A stretch of 64,000 nucleotides of DNA from positions 62,001 to 126,000 of the forward strand of contig JARICA010000020.1 of NCBI GenBank assembly GCA_029264305.1. Reading direction: 5' to 3'. This DNA comes from Faecalimonas sp. (GTDB lineage Bacteria > Bacillota > Clostridia > Lachnospirales > Lachnospiraceae). The notes below the pieces were generated by a model. It saw only the letters and a list, made by a program, of their open reading frames with translations. It did no database searches and was not told the DNA's origin. Below, in pieces: positions 53,394 to 63,006 of the stretch. Made by a program: the position numbers and the translations under genes. Position 1 is the first letter of the stretch. Each line of letters starts with the position of its first letter.

Positions 53394-54119
53394 ATGAAAG
53401 GGATTGTTGATGTACATTGCCATATTTTGCCTGAGATTGATGATGGGGCAAAAAATTGGGGAGAAGCATATCAGATGTTACGAATGGCTTATGATGAGGG
53501 AATACGAGTTATTGTTGCTACACCTCACCATCATGAGCATCGTGGAATGTGTACCCCGCTACAATATAAGAAGAGATTAACGACACTTCGGAAAATGGCA
53601 CAAGAAATTGACGAGAAATTTCTGATTATGCCGGGGATGGAAATTTATTTTAATCAAGATGTAGTTCACAAATTGGAACATAAAAAAGTACATACAATGG
53701 GGAAGTCAAAATATGTACTAATTGAGTTTTCTCCTAATGCGGAGTTCCATTATATTCAACAAGGGTTACAACAGATACAGATGAAGGGGTATTTGCCGAT
53801 TTTAGCCCATATAGAAAGATACCGTTGCTTGTTAGATTCGGAAGAATATGTATCCTACTTGATGGATATGGGTATATATGTGCAAGTGAATGCGGGAAGT
53901 ATTATTGGAAAATCAGGACGAACAGTGAAAAAATTTGTTAAAAATTTATTGGAAGAGCAATATGTGCATTTTGTGGGAACGGATGCTCATAGTTCTGGAA
54001 GAAGAAGTCCGATGATTCAGAAAAGTGCAGAGTACGTACAAAAGAAATTTGGGGAAGATTATGCAAAAGAAATCTTTCATTCTAATGGAATAAAAATGCT
54101 AAAAAATATACTAATTTAA
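53394..54119 (+). CDS. Tyrosine-protein phosphatase, CpsB/YwqE type
   Basis: This 241-residue PHP-fold, metal-dependent phosphatase removes phosphate from the tyrosines of the BY-kinase. The metal ligands are in IVDVHCHILPEIDDGAKNW, VIVATPHHHEHRG, LIEFSPNAEFHYIQQGLQQI and LAHIERYRC, and a last one is in FVGTDAHSSGRRSP. It precedes the chain-length and kinase genes, matching the CpsB-CpsC-CpsD order of Gram-positive capsules. Confidence 0.94.
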   Translation: MKGIVDVHCHILPEIDDGAKNWGEAYQMLRMAYDEGIRVIVATPHHHEHRGMCTPLQYKKRLTTLRKMAQEIDEKFLIMPGMEIYFNQDVVHKLEHKKVHTMGKSKYVLIEFSPNAEFHYIQQGLQQIQMKGYLPILAHIERYRCLLDSEEYVSYLMDMGIYVQVNAGSIIGKSGRTVKKFVKNLLEEQYVHFVGTDAHSSGRRSPMIQKSAEYVQKKFGEDYAKEIFHSNGIKMLKNILI

Positions 54120-54140
54120 TGAATGATGAGAGGAAGAATG

Positions 54141-54905
54141 ATGGAAAAGAATACGAGTTTAGAACAAGAAGAAATTACAATTGATCTTGGAATGTTGATA
54201 TCAGCATTGTGGAAAAAGGCGCATATTATTTTATTATCCGCAGTGGTTTTTGCTCTGTTGGGATTTGTGGGCACAAAATTATTTGTTACTCCACAGTATG
54301 ATTCGGTTACAAAAATTTATATTGTTCCAAAACAAAATGAAAACACAGTAAATTCTAGTGATTTGCAGGCAGGTGCATTGTTGACAAAAGACTATATGGA
54401 GATGATTAAAAGTCGACCAGTGTTAGAAGAAGTTTCGTCGGTACTAAACTTGAAAGAAACTCCAAAAGAGTTAAGTGAAATGATTACAGTGGAAACGCCT
54501 GCGGATACACGTGTGCTTAAAATTATTGTGCGTCATACTGATCCAAAGAAAGCGAAAAATATTGCAGATGCAGTAAGGGAATCTGCTAGCATACATATTC
54601 AAGAAGTGATGAATATTGATGCAGTAAATACAGTGGAAGAAGCCAATCTTCCACTGCAAAAAGCATCTCCTAACGTTGCAAGGAATGTATTGATGGCAGG
54701 AATGTTTGGCGTTCTTTTGTGCATAGGGATTATTCTTTTGAATTTTATGCGTGATGACACGATTAAAACGCCAGTAGATGTAGAGAAATATTTAGAAATG
54801 AATGTTTTGGCTTCTATTCCTATTAAGGAAGAGGTGAAAAAAAATAAAAAAGGTAAATATTCTAAAAAGAAAAACATAAAAAGAGCAGTAAAAGTAAGAA
54901 GATAA
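54141..54905 (+). CDS. Wzz/CpsC-type chain-length and kinase-activating protein
   Basis: This 254-residue protein has two membrane helices (about 27-48 and 180-205) around an extracellular domain. EITIDLGMLISALWKKAHII is the Wzz start. The second helix is followed by a basic tail, which in CpsC/CapA types activates the BY-kinase. Candidate ATGs lie at 54123, 54126, 54138 and 54141. AGAGG at 54129-54133 leaves 7 nt to 54141, so I chose that; 54138 is possible. It precedes the kinase gene by 12 nt. Confidence 0.9.
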   Translation: MEKNTSLEQEEITIDLGMLISALWKKAHIILLSAVVFALLGFVGTKLFVTPQYDSVTKIYIVPKQNENTVNSSDLQAGALLTKDYMEMIKSRPVLEEVSSVLNLKETPKELSEMITVETPADTRVLKIIVRHTDPKKAKNIADAVRESASIHIQEVMNIDAVNTVEEANLPLQKASPNVARNVLMAGMFGVLLCIGIILLNFMRDDTIKTPVDVEKYLEMNVLASIPIKEEVKKNKKGKYSKKKNIKRAVKVRR

Positions 54906-54917
54906 GAGGGCATATAT

Positions 54918-55592
54918 ATGGTTGAGATTACACTGAATTTAAAAAAAGATGATTATAGAAATGAAGAGGCTTTTAAATCGCTTCGTACGAACATTGAATT
55001 TTCAGGAGAAGATAATAAAGTGATTGCACTGACAAGTTGTACACCGAGTGAGGGAAAATCAAGTGTTTCATTGGGGTTAGCGAAAGCGTTTGCCGAGGAT
55101 GGTAAATCAGTTCTTTTTGTGGATGCAGATTTACGAAAATCAGTTTTGCTGGGTAGATATCGAATTATGCAAGATGTAAAAGGGTTAACACATTTTTTAT
55201 CTGGACAAGCTGAAATTAGCGAAGTGATTTGCAAAACAGAAGTGTCTGGCTTATATATGATTTTTGCAGGACCTGTTCCACCAAATCCGGCAGAACTTCT
55301 TGGGAGTAAAAAGTTCGCTTCCTTTATTTCAGGTGTACGTAAACTGTATGATTATGTGATTATAGATACACCACCGCTTGGAAGTGTTATTGATAGTGCG
55401 ATTGTATCTAGTGTATGTGATGCTGCTATTTTGGTTATTGCAGCAAATAGTGTGAGTTATAAGTTTGCGAGAGTGGTAAAAGAACAGTTGGAAAAATCAA
55501 ATTGTAAACTTCTTGGCACAGTGTTAAATAAGGTAGATATGAAACAAGATAAATATTATGGAAAATATTACGGCCATCATGGGGAAAAATAG
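54918..55592 (+). CDS. BY-kinase, CpsD/CapB type
   Basis: This 224-residue tyrosine autokinase controls polymer length and export with CpsC. Walker A is CTPSEGKSSVSLGLAKAFAE, Walker A' FVDADLRKSVLL and Walker B YDYVIIDTPPLGSVID. The C-terminal tail has the tyrosine cluster YYGKYYGHH, the usual autophosphorylation site. It is encoded after its activator and phosphatase. Confidence 0.94.
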   Translation: MVEITLNLKKDDYRNEEAFKSLRTNIEFSGEDNKVIALTSCTPSEGKSSVSLGLAKAFAEDGKSVLFVDADLRKSVLLGRYRIMQDVKGLTHFLSGQAEISEVICKTEVSGLYMIFAGPVPPNPAELLGSKKFASFISGVRKLYDYVIIDTPPLGSVIDSAIVSSVCDAAILVIAANSVSYKFARVVKEQLEKSNCKLLGTVLNKVDMKQDKYYGKYYGHHGEK

Positions 55593-55604
55593 AGGTGATT
55601 GGGA

Positions 55605-56258
55605 ATGAGAAACAAATTAATTACAAGCATCTTGATTTTTATGAGTGTTATCCTGCTTGGGGCAAGTGTACTGATTTTAAGAAAAGAGGACAGAACAGCC
55701 CCTGTAATTGAGGTGGGAAAAAGTGCTATAACATATAAAGAGGGAGAAGATTATGATCAGTTATTAGAAGGGGTTGTAGCTGAAGATAATAAAGACGGAG
55801 ATGTGACGGATAAGATTTTTGTTGATAAAATTGTAAAAAGTGGAGATGGTAAAAAAGCAATTGTAAAATATGCAGTCATTGACCAAGCGAAAAATGTGGG
55901 GACTGCTGAACGGAAAGTTACGTATGAGGAGAACAAAAAAGAAGAAATAAAAATGCATCCGGAAGAGAAGAAAGAGGAAGAAGTGACGGAAACATCAGAA
56001 CAACAAGATAAGGGGATGCCAGTGATTCGTTTGAAATCTTCTACAGTTACAGTGAAAAAAGGAAGTAGATTTTCCGCATTATCTTATGTGGATACAGTTG
56101 AGGATAATCAAGACAATAAAAGTGATTTATATAAGCGTATACATATTGATGGAAAATATAATATCAATGTGCAAGGAACGTACGTGTTGCAGTATTATGT
56201 GAGAGACCATGAGGGGAACATGTCAAATATTGAAAAACTTACTCTTATTGTTCAATAA
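55605..56258 (+). CDS. Exported Ig-like-domain protein
   Basis: This 217-residue protein has an N-terminal helix (about 8-26) that serves as signal or anchor. Two Ig-like modules of the DUF5011 type follow. The first starts DRTAPVIEVGKSAITYKEGE and has DNKDGDVTDKIFVDK, and the second has MPVIRLKSSTVTVKKGSRFS. A charged linker (EENKKEEIKMHPEEKKEEEV) separates them. An in-frame TTG at 55599 sits at the ribosome site AGAGGTGA, so the ATG at 55605 is preferred. It may interact with polymer at the surface, but no function is known. Confidence 0.75.
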   Translation: MRNKLITSILIFMSVILLGASVLILRKEDRTAPVIEVGKSAITYKEGEDYDQLLEGVVAEDNKDGDVTDKIFVDKIVKSGDGKKAIVKYAVIDQAKNVGTAERKVTYEENKKEEIKMHPEEKKEEEVTETSEQQDKGMPVIRLKSSTVTVKKGSRFSALSYVDTVEDNQDNKSDLYKRIHIDGKYNINVQGTYVLQYYVRDHEGNMSNIEKLTLIVQ

Positions 56259-56302
56259 TTTGTGATGATGAAAATCGAAAAGAATGAATTGGAGGGAAGA
56301 AT

Positions 56303-58279
56303 ATGAAAGAATGGAAACAAAGAAAATCTAATGGGTTAGAACATTGGCAGATTATATCTGTCTTCTTGGTGGTGTATGATGCATTGGCGATAGGACTAGC
56401 CTTTTTATTTGCATTATGGTTTCGATTTGATTGTAAATTATCGATGATTCCAGAAGAATATTTAATGGCATACTTCAAATTTATTCCCATTTATATTGTA
56501 ATGTCATTGCTTATTTTTTGGCGTATGCATTTGTATAATAGCATTTGGAGATTTGCAAGTTATAGTGAATTGATGAGAACAATCATTGCCACAGGAGTAA
56601 CTTTTTTGGTTCATTGTGTAGGAATTACAGTGTTTTTTAATCGAATGCCGATTTCCTATTATATTTTTGGGATTATGATTCAATTTATTTTGGTTTTAGG
56701 TATTCGATTTTCTTATAGGTTTGTTTTACTTGAAAAAAGCCGAAAAGTGAGTAGACAAGAAAATAAAAGTGGGAAAAGAGTGTTACTTATTGGAGCAGGA
56801 AAAGCAGGACGTATGCTTTTGCGAGATATTAAAAACTTAGATCGAAAAAAAGACCACGTTTGCTGTATTATAGACGATAATCCAAACAAGTGGGGAAGGT
56901 CTATTGATGGGATTCAAGTAGAAGGTGGACGAGATTCAATTTTTGATTGTGTAGAACGTTATAATATAGAAAAAATTGTACTAGCGATTCCAAGTGCAAC
57001 TGTAGAGGAAAAAAGAGACATTTTAAATATTTGCAAAGAAACAGGTTGTGAATTGAAAAATTTACCAGGAATTTATCAATTCTTAAGTGGAGAAGTAAAA
57101 GTGGCTGCACTGAAAGATGTGTCTGTGGAAGATTTGCTTGGACGAGATCCGATTAAGGTAAATATGGAAGAAATTTTTCGTTATATTCAAGGGAAAAAAG
57201 TGCTTGTTACAGGTGGAGGTGGGAGCATTGGCTCGGAACTCTGCCGGCTGATTGCTAAGCATCATCCGAAACAATTGATTATTTTGGAAATTTATGAAAA
57301 TAATGCATATGAAATCGAACAAGAACTAAAAAGAAAATATCCAGATTTAGATTTAGTTACTTTGATAGGCTCAGTGCGTGATTCTAGAAGAATTCATGAA
57401 GTGTTTGAAACTTATCAGCCAGAACTTGTATATCATGCTGCGGCACATAAACATGTTCCATTAATGGAAAATAGTCCGTGTGAATCTATTAAAAATAATG
57501 TAATTGGAACATATAAAACAGCATATGCAGCAATGATGAATGGGTGTCAAAAATTTGTTTTGATTAGTACAGATAAGGCGGTAAATCCTACAAACATTAT
57601 GGGGGCAAGCAAAAGACTTTGTGAAATGATAGTTCAGTCGTTTGCTCGCAGTATCAAAGAAGGAAAAGTGGATAAACTTCCATTTCTTTATGAGCATGCG
57701 GATAGTAAAAAAGTTATAGGAAATAAAAAAATGCCTCAAGATATCAAAACGGAGTTTGTTGCAGTAAGATTTGGAAATGTACTTGGAAGTAATGGGTCTG
57801 TTATTCCACTCTTTAAAAAGCAAATTGCAGAAGGTGGTCCAGTAACGGTTACACATCCAGATATTATTCGTTACTTTATGACAATACCAGAAGCAGTTAG
57901 TTTAGTTTTGCAGGCTGGTGTATATGCAAAAGGCGGAGAAATTTTTGTTTTAGATATGGGAGAACCAGTTAAAATTGATGATTTGGCTAGAAATTTAATT
58001 AAACTTTCTGGACTAAAACCAGATGTGGATATTCAAGTGAATTATACTGGATTGCGACCAGGAGAGAAACTTTATGAAGAAAAACTGATGGAGGAAGAAG
58101 GTATACAGACAACTCCTAATGAGTTAATCCATATAGGCAAGCCAATTGTATTTGATATTGATCAGTTTTTGGAACAGTTGCAAGAATTAATGGAAGTTTC
58201 CTATGCAAATAGAGAAGATATTATACGAGATGCGGTGCAAGAAGTGGTAGAAACTTATCATCCAGCAAAAGAGATGTAG
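56303..58279 (+). CDS. Membrane UDP-sugar 4,6-dehydratase (CapD/EpsC/PglF type)
   Basis: This 658-residue protein has four helices (about 20-150), a CoA-binding-like domain (VLLIGAGKAGRMLLRDI near 160) and a dehydratase domain starting at VLVTGGGGSIGSELCRLI (NAD site). The catalytic region ISTDKAVNPTNIMGASKR has Met in place of the usual Tyr of YxxxK, as is known in WbpM/PglF types. It converts UDP-GlcNAc to a 4-keto-6-deoxy sugar. With the aminotransferase and priming transferase it parallels EpsC-EpsN-EpsL and PglF-PglE-PglC, so a bacillosamine-type sugar is likely. Confidence 0.93.
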   Translation: MKEWKQRKSNGLEHWQIISVFLVVYDALAIGLAFLFALWFRFDCKLSMIPEEYLMAYFKFIPIYIVMSLLIFWRMHLYNSIWRFASYSELMRTIIATGVTFLVHCVGITVFFNRMPISYYIFGIMIQFILVLGIRFSYRFVLLEKSRKVSRQENKSGKRVLLIGAGKAGRMLLRDIKNLDRKKDHVCCIIDDNPNKWGRSIDGIQVEGGRDSIFDCVERYNIEKIVLAIPSATVEEKRDILNICKETGCELKNLPGIYQFLSGEVKVAALKDVSVEDLLGRDPIKVNMEEIFRYIQGKKVLVTGGGGSIGSELCRLIAKHHPKQLIILEIYENNAYEIEQELKRKYPDLDLVTLIGSVRDSRRIHEVFETYQPELVYHAAAHKHVPLMENSPCESIKNNVIGTYKTAYAAMMNGCQKFVLISTDKAVNPTNIMGASKRLCEMIVQSFARSIKEGKVDKLPFLYEHADSKKVIGNKKMPQDIKTEFVAVRFGNVLGSNGSVIPLFKKQIAEGGPVTVTHPDIIRYFMTIPEAVSLVLQAGVYAKGGEIFVLDMGEPVKIDDLARNLIKLSGLKPDVDIQVNYTGLRPGEKLYEEKLMEEEGIQTTPNELIHIGKPIVFDIDQFLEQLQELMEVSYANREDIIRDAVQEVVETYHPAKEM

Positions 58280-58347
58280 TAAGAACAAAGAAAATTGCTT
58301 GAAAAATATTGGATTAATTTAATATAAAGGAATACAGAGGAGAAAAA

Positions 58348-59634
58348 ATGTTTAATGGAGAGAAAATAAATTTTGAGAAGTTTCCAAAACATATATATTT
58401 AGCAACACCTACAATGCATGGTGAAGAATTAAAGTATGTTACAGAGGCGTATGAGACAAATTGGATGTCAACTGTAGGAGAAAATATAAATGAGGTAGAA
58501 CGTCAAGTGGCGAAAAAAGTTGGCTGTAAATATGCAGTAGGATTATCAGCAGGAACGGCATCATTACATCTTGCAATGAAACTTGCAGGTGAAAAGCTGT
58601 ATGGAATGCAAAAACTTGGGAAGGGATGTCTAAGTGGAAAAAAAGTGTTTTGTAGTGATTTGACATTCTGTGCGACAATTAATCCTATTGTATACGAAGG
58701 TGGAGAACCTATATTTATAGATTCAGAAAGAGATACATGGAACATGGATCCAGAAGCATTAGAAAAAGCTTTTGAAATTTACCCAGAGGTACGACTTGTA
58801 GTTTTTGCAAATCTCTATGGAGTACCATCTAAGATGGATGAACTCAGACAGGTTGCAAAAAGACACAATGCACTTATTATAGAAGATGCTGCTGAAAGTT
58901 TTGGTGCTACATATAAAGGAATTCAGACAGGAAATTTTGGTGATTATAATTGTATTAGTTTTAATGGAAATAAGATTATTACAGGATCTTCAGGTGGAAT
59001 GTTTTTAACAGATAGTTTAGAAGATGCAAATAAGATACGTAAGTGGTCAACACAGGCTAGAGAAGATGCACCTTGGTACCAGCATGAGGAAATAGGATAC
59101 AACTACCGTATGAGTAATGTTATTGCTGGAGTTGTTAGGGGACAGATTCCATATCTTGATGAACATATTGCACAGAAGAAAGCAATTTATCAAAGATATA
59201 AAGAAGGATTTAAAAATCTTCCAATCAGTATGAATCCGTATGATGAAAAGAACTGTGAACCTAATTTTTGGTTATCTTGTATGTTAATTGATAAAGAAGC
59301 AATGTGTAAACAAGTAAGAGGTGAACATGAGCCTTTATTTAAATCAGAAGTAGGAAAAAGTTGTCCAACGGAAATTTTAGAAACTTTATCTAAATATAAT
59401 GCAGAGGGTAGACCGATTTGGAAACCATTAAGTTTGCAACCAGTTTTTAGAAGTTGTGATGTGATCTCTAAAAAAGGATCGGTAAGAGGATGTACGGATG
59501 CATATATTGAGGGTTCAAAAGAATGTGTAGGATATGATCTTTTCAATAGAGGGTTATGTTTGCCTTCGGATAACAAAATGACAATTGAAGAACAAAATAG
59601 GGTTATAGAAATAGTAAAAGCATGTTTCAAATAG
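58348..59634 (+). CDS. DegT/DnrJ/EryC1 aminotransferase (PglE/EpsN-like)
   Basis: This 428-residue PLP enzyme puts an amino group on a keto sugar. The start HIYLATPTMHGEELKYVTEA and the Lys209 region SFNGNKIITGSSGGM match the UDP-4-amino-sugar aminotransferases PglE and EpsN. EDAAESFGATYKG binds the pyridine ring. It follows the 4,6-dehydratase and precedes the priming transferase. An acetyltransferase to complete bacillosamine is not in the window. Confidence 0.92.
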   Translation: MFNGEKINFEKFPKHIYLATPTMHGEELKYVTEAYETNWMSTVGENINEVERQVAKKVGCKYAVGLSAGTASLHLAMKLAGEKLYGMQKLGKGCLSGKKVFCSDLTFCATINPIVYEGGEPIFIDSERDTWNMDPEALEKAFEIYPEVRLVVFANLYGVPSKMDELRQVAKRHNALIIEDAAESFGATYKGIQTGNFGDYNCISFNGNKIITGSSGGMFLTDSLEDANKIRKWSTQAREDAPWYQHEEIGYNYRMSNVIAGVVRGQIPYLDEHIAQKKAIYQRYKEGFKNLPISMNPYDEKNCEPNFWLSCMLIDKEAMCKQVRGEHEPLFKSEVGKSCPTEILETLSKYNAEGRPIWKPLSLQPVFRSCDVISKKGSVRGCTDAYIEGSKECVGYDLFNRGLCLPSDNKMTIEEQNRVIEIVKACFK

Positions 59635-59643
59635 GAGAGTATG

Positions 59644-60276
59644 ATGTACAAGAAATGTTTTAAAAGATGTTTAGACTTTGTTTTGAGTTTACTTGCGTTG
59701 ATTATTTTATCGCCAATTTTTCTAGTTCTTATGTTATTGGGAGCAATTTTCATGCGTGGAAATCCCTTTTTTACTCAGAAAAGACCTGGTAAAAAAGGGG
59801 AGATTTTTAAATTAGTTAAATTTCGTTCTATGGATAATAGAAAAGATAAAAATGGAAAATTTTTGCCTGATACGATAAGATTAAATAAATATGGAAAATT
59901 TTTAAGAAGCACGTCATTAGATGAACTGCCGGAATTGTTTAATATTTTAAAAGGAGATATGAGTATAGTAGGACCTAGACCATTAGCAGTTGAATATTTA
60001 CAATATTATAATGAATTTGAAAAGCAGAGACATGATGTGCGTCCCGGATTGACGGGATTGGCACAAATAAATGGAAGAAATGCATTGAATTGGCCAGAGA
60101 GATTTCGTTATGATGTTAGGTATGTAAATAATGTTTCTCTTAAACTGGATCTGGAAATTATATTTAAAACGGTATGGAAAGTTGTTAAACGAAGTGATGT
60201 TGCAATATGTGGGACAACGCAGATCATAGATTTTGATAAATATCGAATAGAAGAAATGAAAAGAAACAAAAGATAG
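59644..60276 (+). CDS. Priming sugar-phosphate transferase (PglC/EpsL type)
   Basis: This monotopic phosphoglycosyl transferase moves a sugar phosphate onto undecaprenyl phosphate to start the repeat unit. The 210 residues begin with one hydrophobic re-entrant helix (DFVLSLLALIILSPIFLVLM), then FTQKRPGKKGEIFKLVKFRS, TSLDELPELFNILKGDMSIV, GPRPL and RPGLTGLAQINGRN. The catalytic Asp-Glu pair is in SLDELPE. AGGAG at 59633-59637 gives 6 nt to the ATG at 59644 and only 3 nt to 59641, so the second is chosen. Confidence 0.94.
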   Translation: MYKKCFKRCLDFVLSLLALIILSPIFLVLMLLGAIFMRGNPFFTQKRPGKKGEIFKLVKFRSMDNRKDKNGKFLPDTIRLNKYGKFLRSTSLDELPELFNILKGDMSIVGPRPLAVEYLQYYNEFEKQRHDVRPGLTGLAQINGRNALNWPERFRYDVRYVNNVSLKLDLEIIFKTVWKVVKRSDVAICGTTQIIDFDKYRIEEMKRNKR

Positions 60277-60309
60277 TTTTGTGAAGTGGTATAATAAGAG
60301 GAGATTTTA

Positions 60310-61587
60310 ATGTTTTATAATGATTTAAAAGGGAAAAAATTACTAGTTCTTGGAGGATTAAAAAAAGCTTCGGACATTGTTCTGCGTGCTCAGAAAATGG
60401 GGGCATATGTTTATGTTGCGGATTACGATGAAAATAGTCCAGCCAAATTGGTTGCAGATGAAGCTGTTATGTTAAATGCGATAAACGTTGATGAAATTGT
60501 TGATTTTTGTAAAGAGAATGCAATTGATGGTATTACAACGGGATTTGTTGATATTCTTTTGAAACCGTGTTATGAAGCGTGTAAAAGATTGAATTTACCA
60601 TGCTATACGACAGAAGAAATGATTGATGTTTCAACAGATAAAAAATCCTTCAAAAAAATGTGTAAAAAGTATGATTTACCAATACCTATAACATATCCGG
60701 TAACAAAAGATAATTATCGTGAAATGGCCAGTGAATTATCATATCCTGTTTTTGTAAAACCGTTGGACGGAAGTGGATCAAGAGGCGCATCAGTTTGTAG
60801 AAATACAGCAGAGTACATAGGACAGGTAGAGAAGGCACTATCTTTTTCAAAAAGAAAAGAAGTTGTTGTTGAAGAATATCTAGAAGGAAGAGAATTTATT
60901 CTAGATTATATTTTAGTAAATGGAAAAGCTTACTTATTATCTATGTTTGACAGAATGGTTTGCCCTGACCGTCCTTCAGCAATAAATCATGCCAATTTGC
61001 TAATGGCACCATCCTCAAAAATAGATAGTTATATTGAACAGATTAATCCCAAAGTTGTCGATATGTTTAAAGATATGGGGTTCAAAAATGGATTGATTTT
61101 CTTACAAGGTTATACCAATGGGGATAAAATAACATTTTTCGAGATGGGATGCAGATTAGGGGGAACATTCCCAGAAACGGATGAATATTTTTTAAAGGTT
61201 AATCCAATGGATATGTTAATTAATTTTGCTTTAAGTGGTGAAATGTTAAGTGAAGAAGGGTGCAAACAATTTAATGCTAAATTCAATGGAAAGGGTGGAG
61301 TTGTAAATCTGCTTGTTAAAGAAAATGGTAATTCAATTGCAGAGATAAAAGGGATAGACGAAGTTTGTGAAATGAAATCAGTTCAACATTGTATTAGAAA
61401 TATGCAAGTTGGAGATAGTTTCAAAGTAGGAAATATTACTGATAAACCAGTAGCTATTTTTTATATAGCGGCGGATAGTTTTGAAGAATTTGTTTATACT
61501 GTAAATGCCATTTATAATAAGGTTAAAGTTGTAGATGATGATGGGAATTCTATGTTAAGACCAGTCTATAAGAGTGAATGGATATAG
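60310..61587 (+). CDS. ATP-grasp ligase
   Basis: This 425-residue protein has an N-terminal nucleotide-like fold (KKLLVLGGLKKASDIVLRAQ) and an ATP-grasp domain: STDKKSFKKMCKKYDLPIPI, PVFVKPLDGSGSRGASVC, VVVEEYLEGREFILDYILV and EMGCRLGG. ATP-grasp enzymes join a carboxylate to an amine or other group through an acyl phosphate. The substrate is unknown. It sits between the priming transferase and the opine-type dehydrogenase, with 27 nt to the latter, so an amide modification of a precursor is plausible. Confidence 0.85.
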   Translation: MFYNDLKGKKLLVLGGLKKASDIVLRAQKMGAYVYVADYDENSPAKLVADEAVMLNAINVDEIVDFCKENAIDGITTGFVDILLKPCYEACKRLNLPCYTTEEMIDVSTDKKSFKKMCKKYDLPIPITYPVTKDNYREMASELSYPVFVKPLDGSGSRGASVCRNTAEYIGQVEKALSFSKRKEVVVEEYLEGREFILDYILVNGKAYLLSMFDRMVCPDRPSAINHANLLMAPSSKIDSYIEQINPKVVDMFKDMGFKNGLIFLQGYTNGDKITFFEMGCRLGGTFPETDEYFLKVNPMDMLINFALSGEMLSEEGCKQFNAKFNGKGGVVNLLVKENGNSIAEIKGIDEVCEMKSVQHCIRNMQVGDSFKVGNITDKPVAIFYIAADSFEEFVYTVNAIYNKVKVVDDDGNSMLRPVYKSEWI

Positions 61588-61614
61588 AATAATCTGTGCT
61601 AGAAGGAGAAAAAT

Positions 61615-62688
61615 ATGAAGATAACAATAGTAGGTGGAGGAAATTTAGGAACATTAATGGCAGCATCATTTGCCTCTAAAGGTAATGAAGTTATTTTACA
61701 GACCTCTAATCCAGAAAAATTTTGTAAAGTGTTGGAGGTTTATACAAATGATGAAGAATTGGTGTGTAAAGGTGAAATTGTAAAAGCAACAAATGATTGG
61801 AAAGAATCGATATTAAATGCCGATTTAATTTGGATAGTGGTTCCACCACAGTTATTCGAGAAAACTGCACAAGCTATGGAACCATATGTAAATGATAGAC
61901 AGATAGTAGGTATGGCTCCAGGAGCAGGGGCAGCAGAATTTGCTTTTGAATCAATTATAAATAAGGGAGTCAAATTTTTTGGATTAGCACGTGTTCCTAG
62001 TATTGTAAGATTAAAAGAATATGGTAAATCTGCATATATGCTAGGACCAGCACCAGAATTGGTTATAGGAAGTATACCAGCGAAAGAATCCAAAAATATT
62101 TCAGAATATATACAACCTTTATTTGATATGGTGTGTAGACCAGCAGCGAACTATTTGGCAGTGGCTTTTACACCTTCGAATCCAGTATTACACACATCTC
62201 GAATCTATGCTATGTTTAAAGACTATGTGCCAGGAAATAATTATCCGGAAAATGAATTATTTTATGAAGCTTGGACTATAGATGGGGCAGAGATTTTGCT
62301 TAATTGTAGTGATGAACTTCAGCAGATATGTAAAGCTATCCCGATGGATATGAGAGAGGTTGAATCTATGCAATCTAGACACAATATCAGAACTCCAGAG
62401 GAACTTGCAAAAAGAATTTGCAGCTTGGATCGATTGAAAGGATTATATTCTCCGGTTATTAAAAATGAGAAAGGATATGTACCGGATTTTAATTCAAGAT
62501 ATTTTGTTTCTGATTTTCCATTGGGCATAAAAATAATGATAGAAGTGGCGAGATTATTTGAAGTACCTACACCTACAATGGATACTATATGGTCGTGGTA
62601 TAAAAAAATACAGCCAGAACAGGCAAAAAATGGATTTAAATTAAATTTGACTCAAGAAGAATTCATTAGATTTTATATGGGAGTATAA
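61615..62688 (+). CDS. Opine/NAD-dependent dehydrogenase family protein
   Basis: This 357-residue protein starts with the Rossmann motif KITIVGGGNLGTLMAASFA. It then has ADLIWIVVPPQLFEKTAQAM and GMAPGAGAAEFAFESI, and the C-terminal helical domain contains FTPSNPVLHTSRIYAMFKDY, where SNPxxHxxR matches the substrate-binding region of octopine/nopaline dehydrogenases. Such enzymes make N-(carboxyalkyl)amino acids from an amino acid and a 2-oxo acid with NAD(P)H. In a polysaccharide locus this could supply an opine-like substituent. Confidence 0.85.
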   Translation: MKITIVGGGNLGTLMAASFASKGNEVILQTSNPEKFCKVLEVYTNDEELVCKGEIVKATNDWKESILNADLIWIVVPPQLFEKTAQAMEPYVNDRQIVGMAPGAGAAEFAFESIINKGVKFFGLARVPSIVRLKEYGKSAYMLGPAPELVIGSIPAKESKNISEYIQPLFDMVCRPAANYLAVAFTPSNPVLHTSRIYAMFKDYVPGNNYPENELFYEAWTIDGAEILLNCSDELQQICKAIPMDMREVESMQSRHNIRTPEELAKRICSLDRLKGLYSPVIKNEKGYVPDFNSRYFVSDFPLGIKIMIEVARLFEVPTPTMDTIWSWYKKIQPEQAKNGFKLNLTQEEFIRFYMGV

Positions 62689-62689
62689 A

Positions 62690-63006
62690 ATAATGAGCAA
62701 TATTAAAATATTAGAAAATATAAAGAGCCATGATTGTTTAGGTAGAAAGGAAAAATTTATAAAAAAATAAGAATTAGAAGTAAAATAAAACATTCAACTG
62801 TTTGAAGATATTAATGCTTGCATTTGAAATTATGTTAAGGATGGTAGTCAACAGTTTCTAATTTAGAGTTTCCTAGAACTTGTGGAAGTGGAATTATAAT
62901 AGGACTATTATTGAAGAAGCAGATGATGAAAAGAAATGTTATGATAGATTAAAAGTGGAATGAAAGAGTAATATATAGGAATAAAGGGTTTATTTAAAAT
63001 AGGATT
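62690..63006 (+). other. AT-rich stretch with possible gene remnant
   Basis: No complete gene was found in these 317 bases. A 25-codon ORF at 62693-62770 (ending at a poly-A run) and broken frames such as NYVKDGSQQFLI further on hint at a decayed gene, but I recognise no family. Stops occur in all frames. No clear terminator or promoter is seen. Confidence 0.35.
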
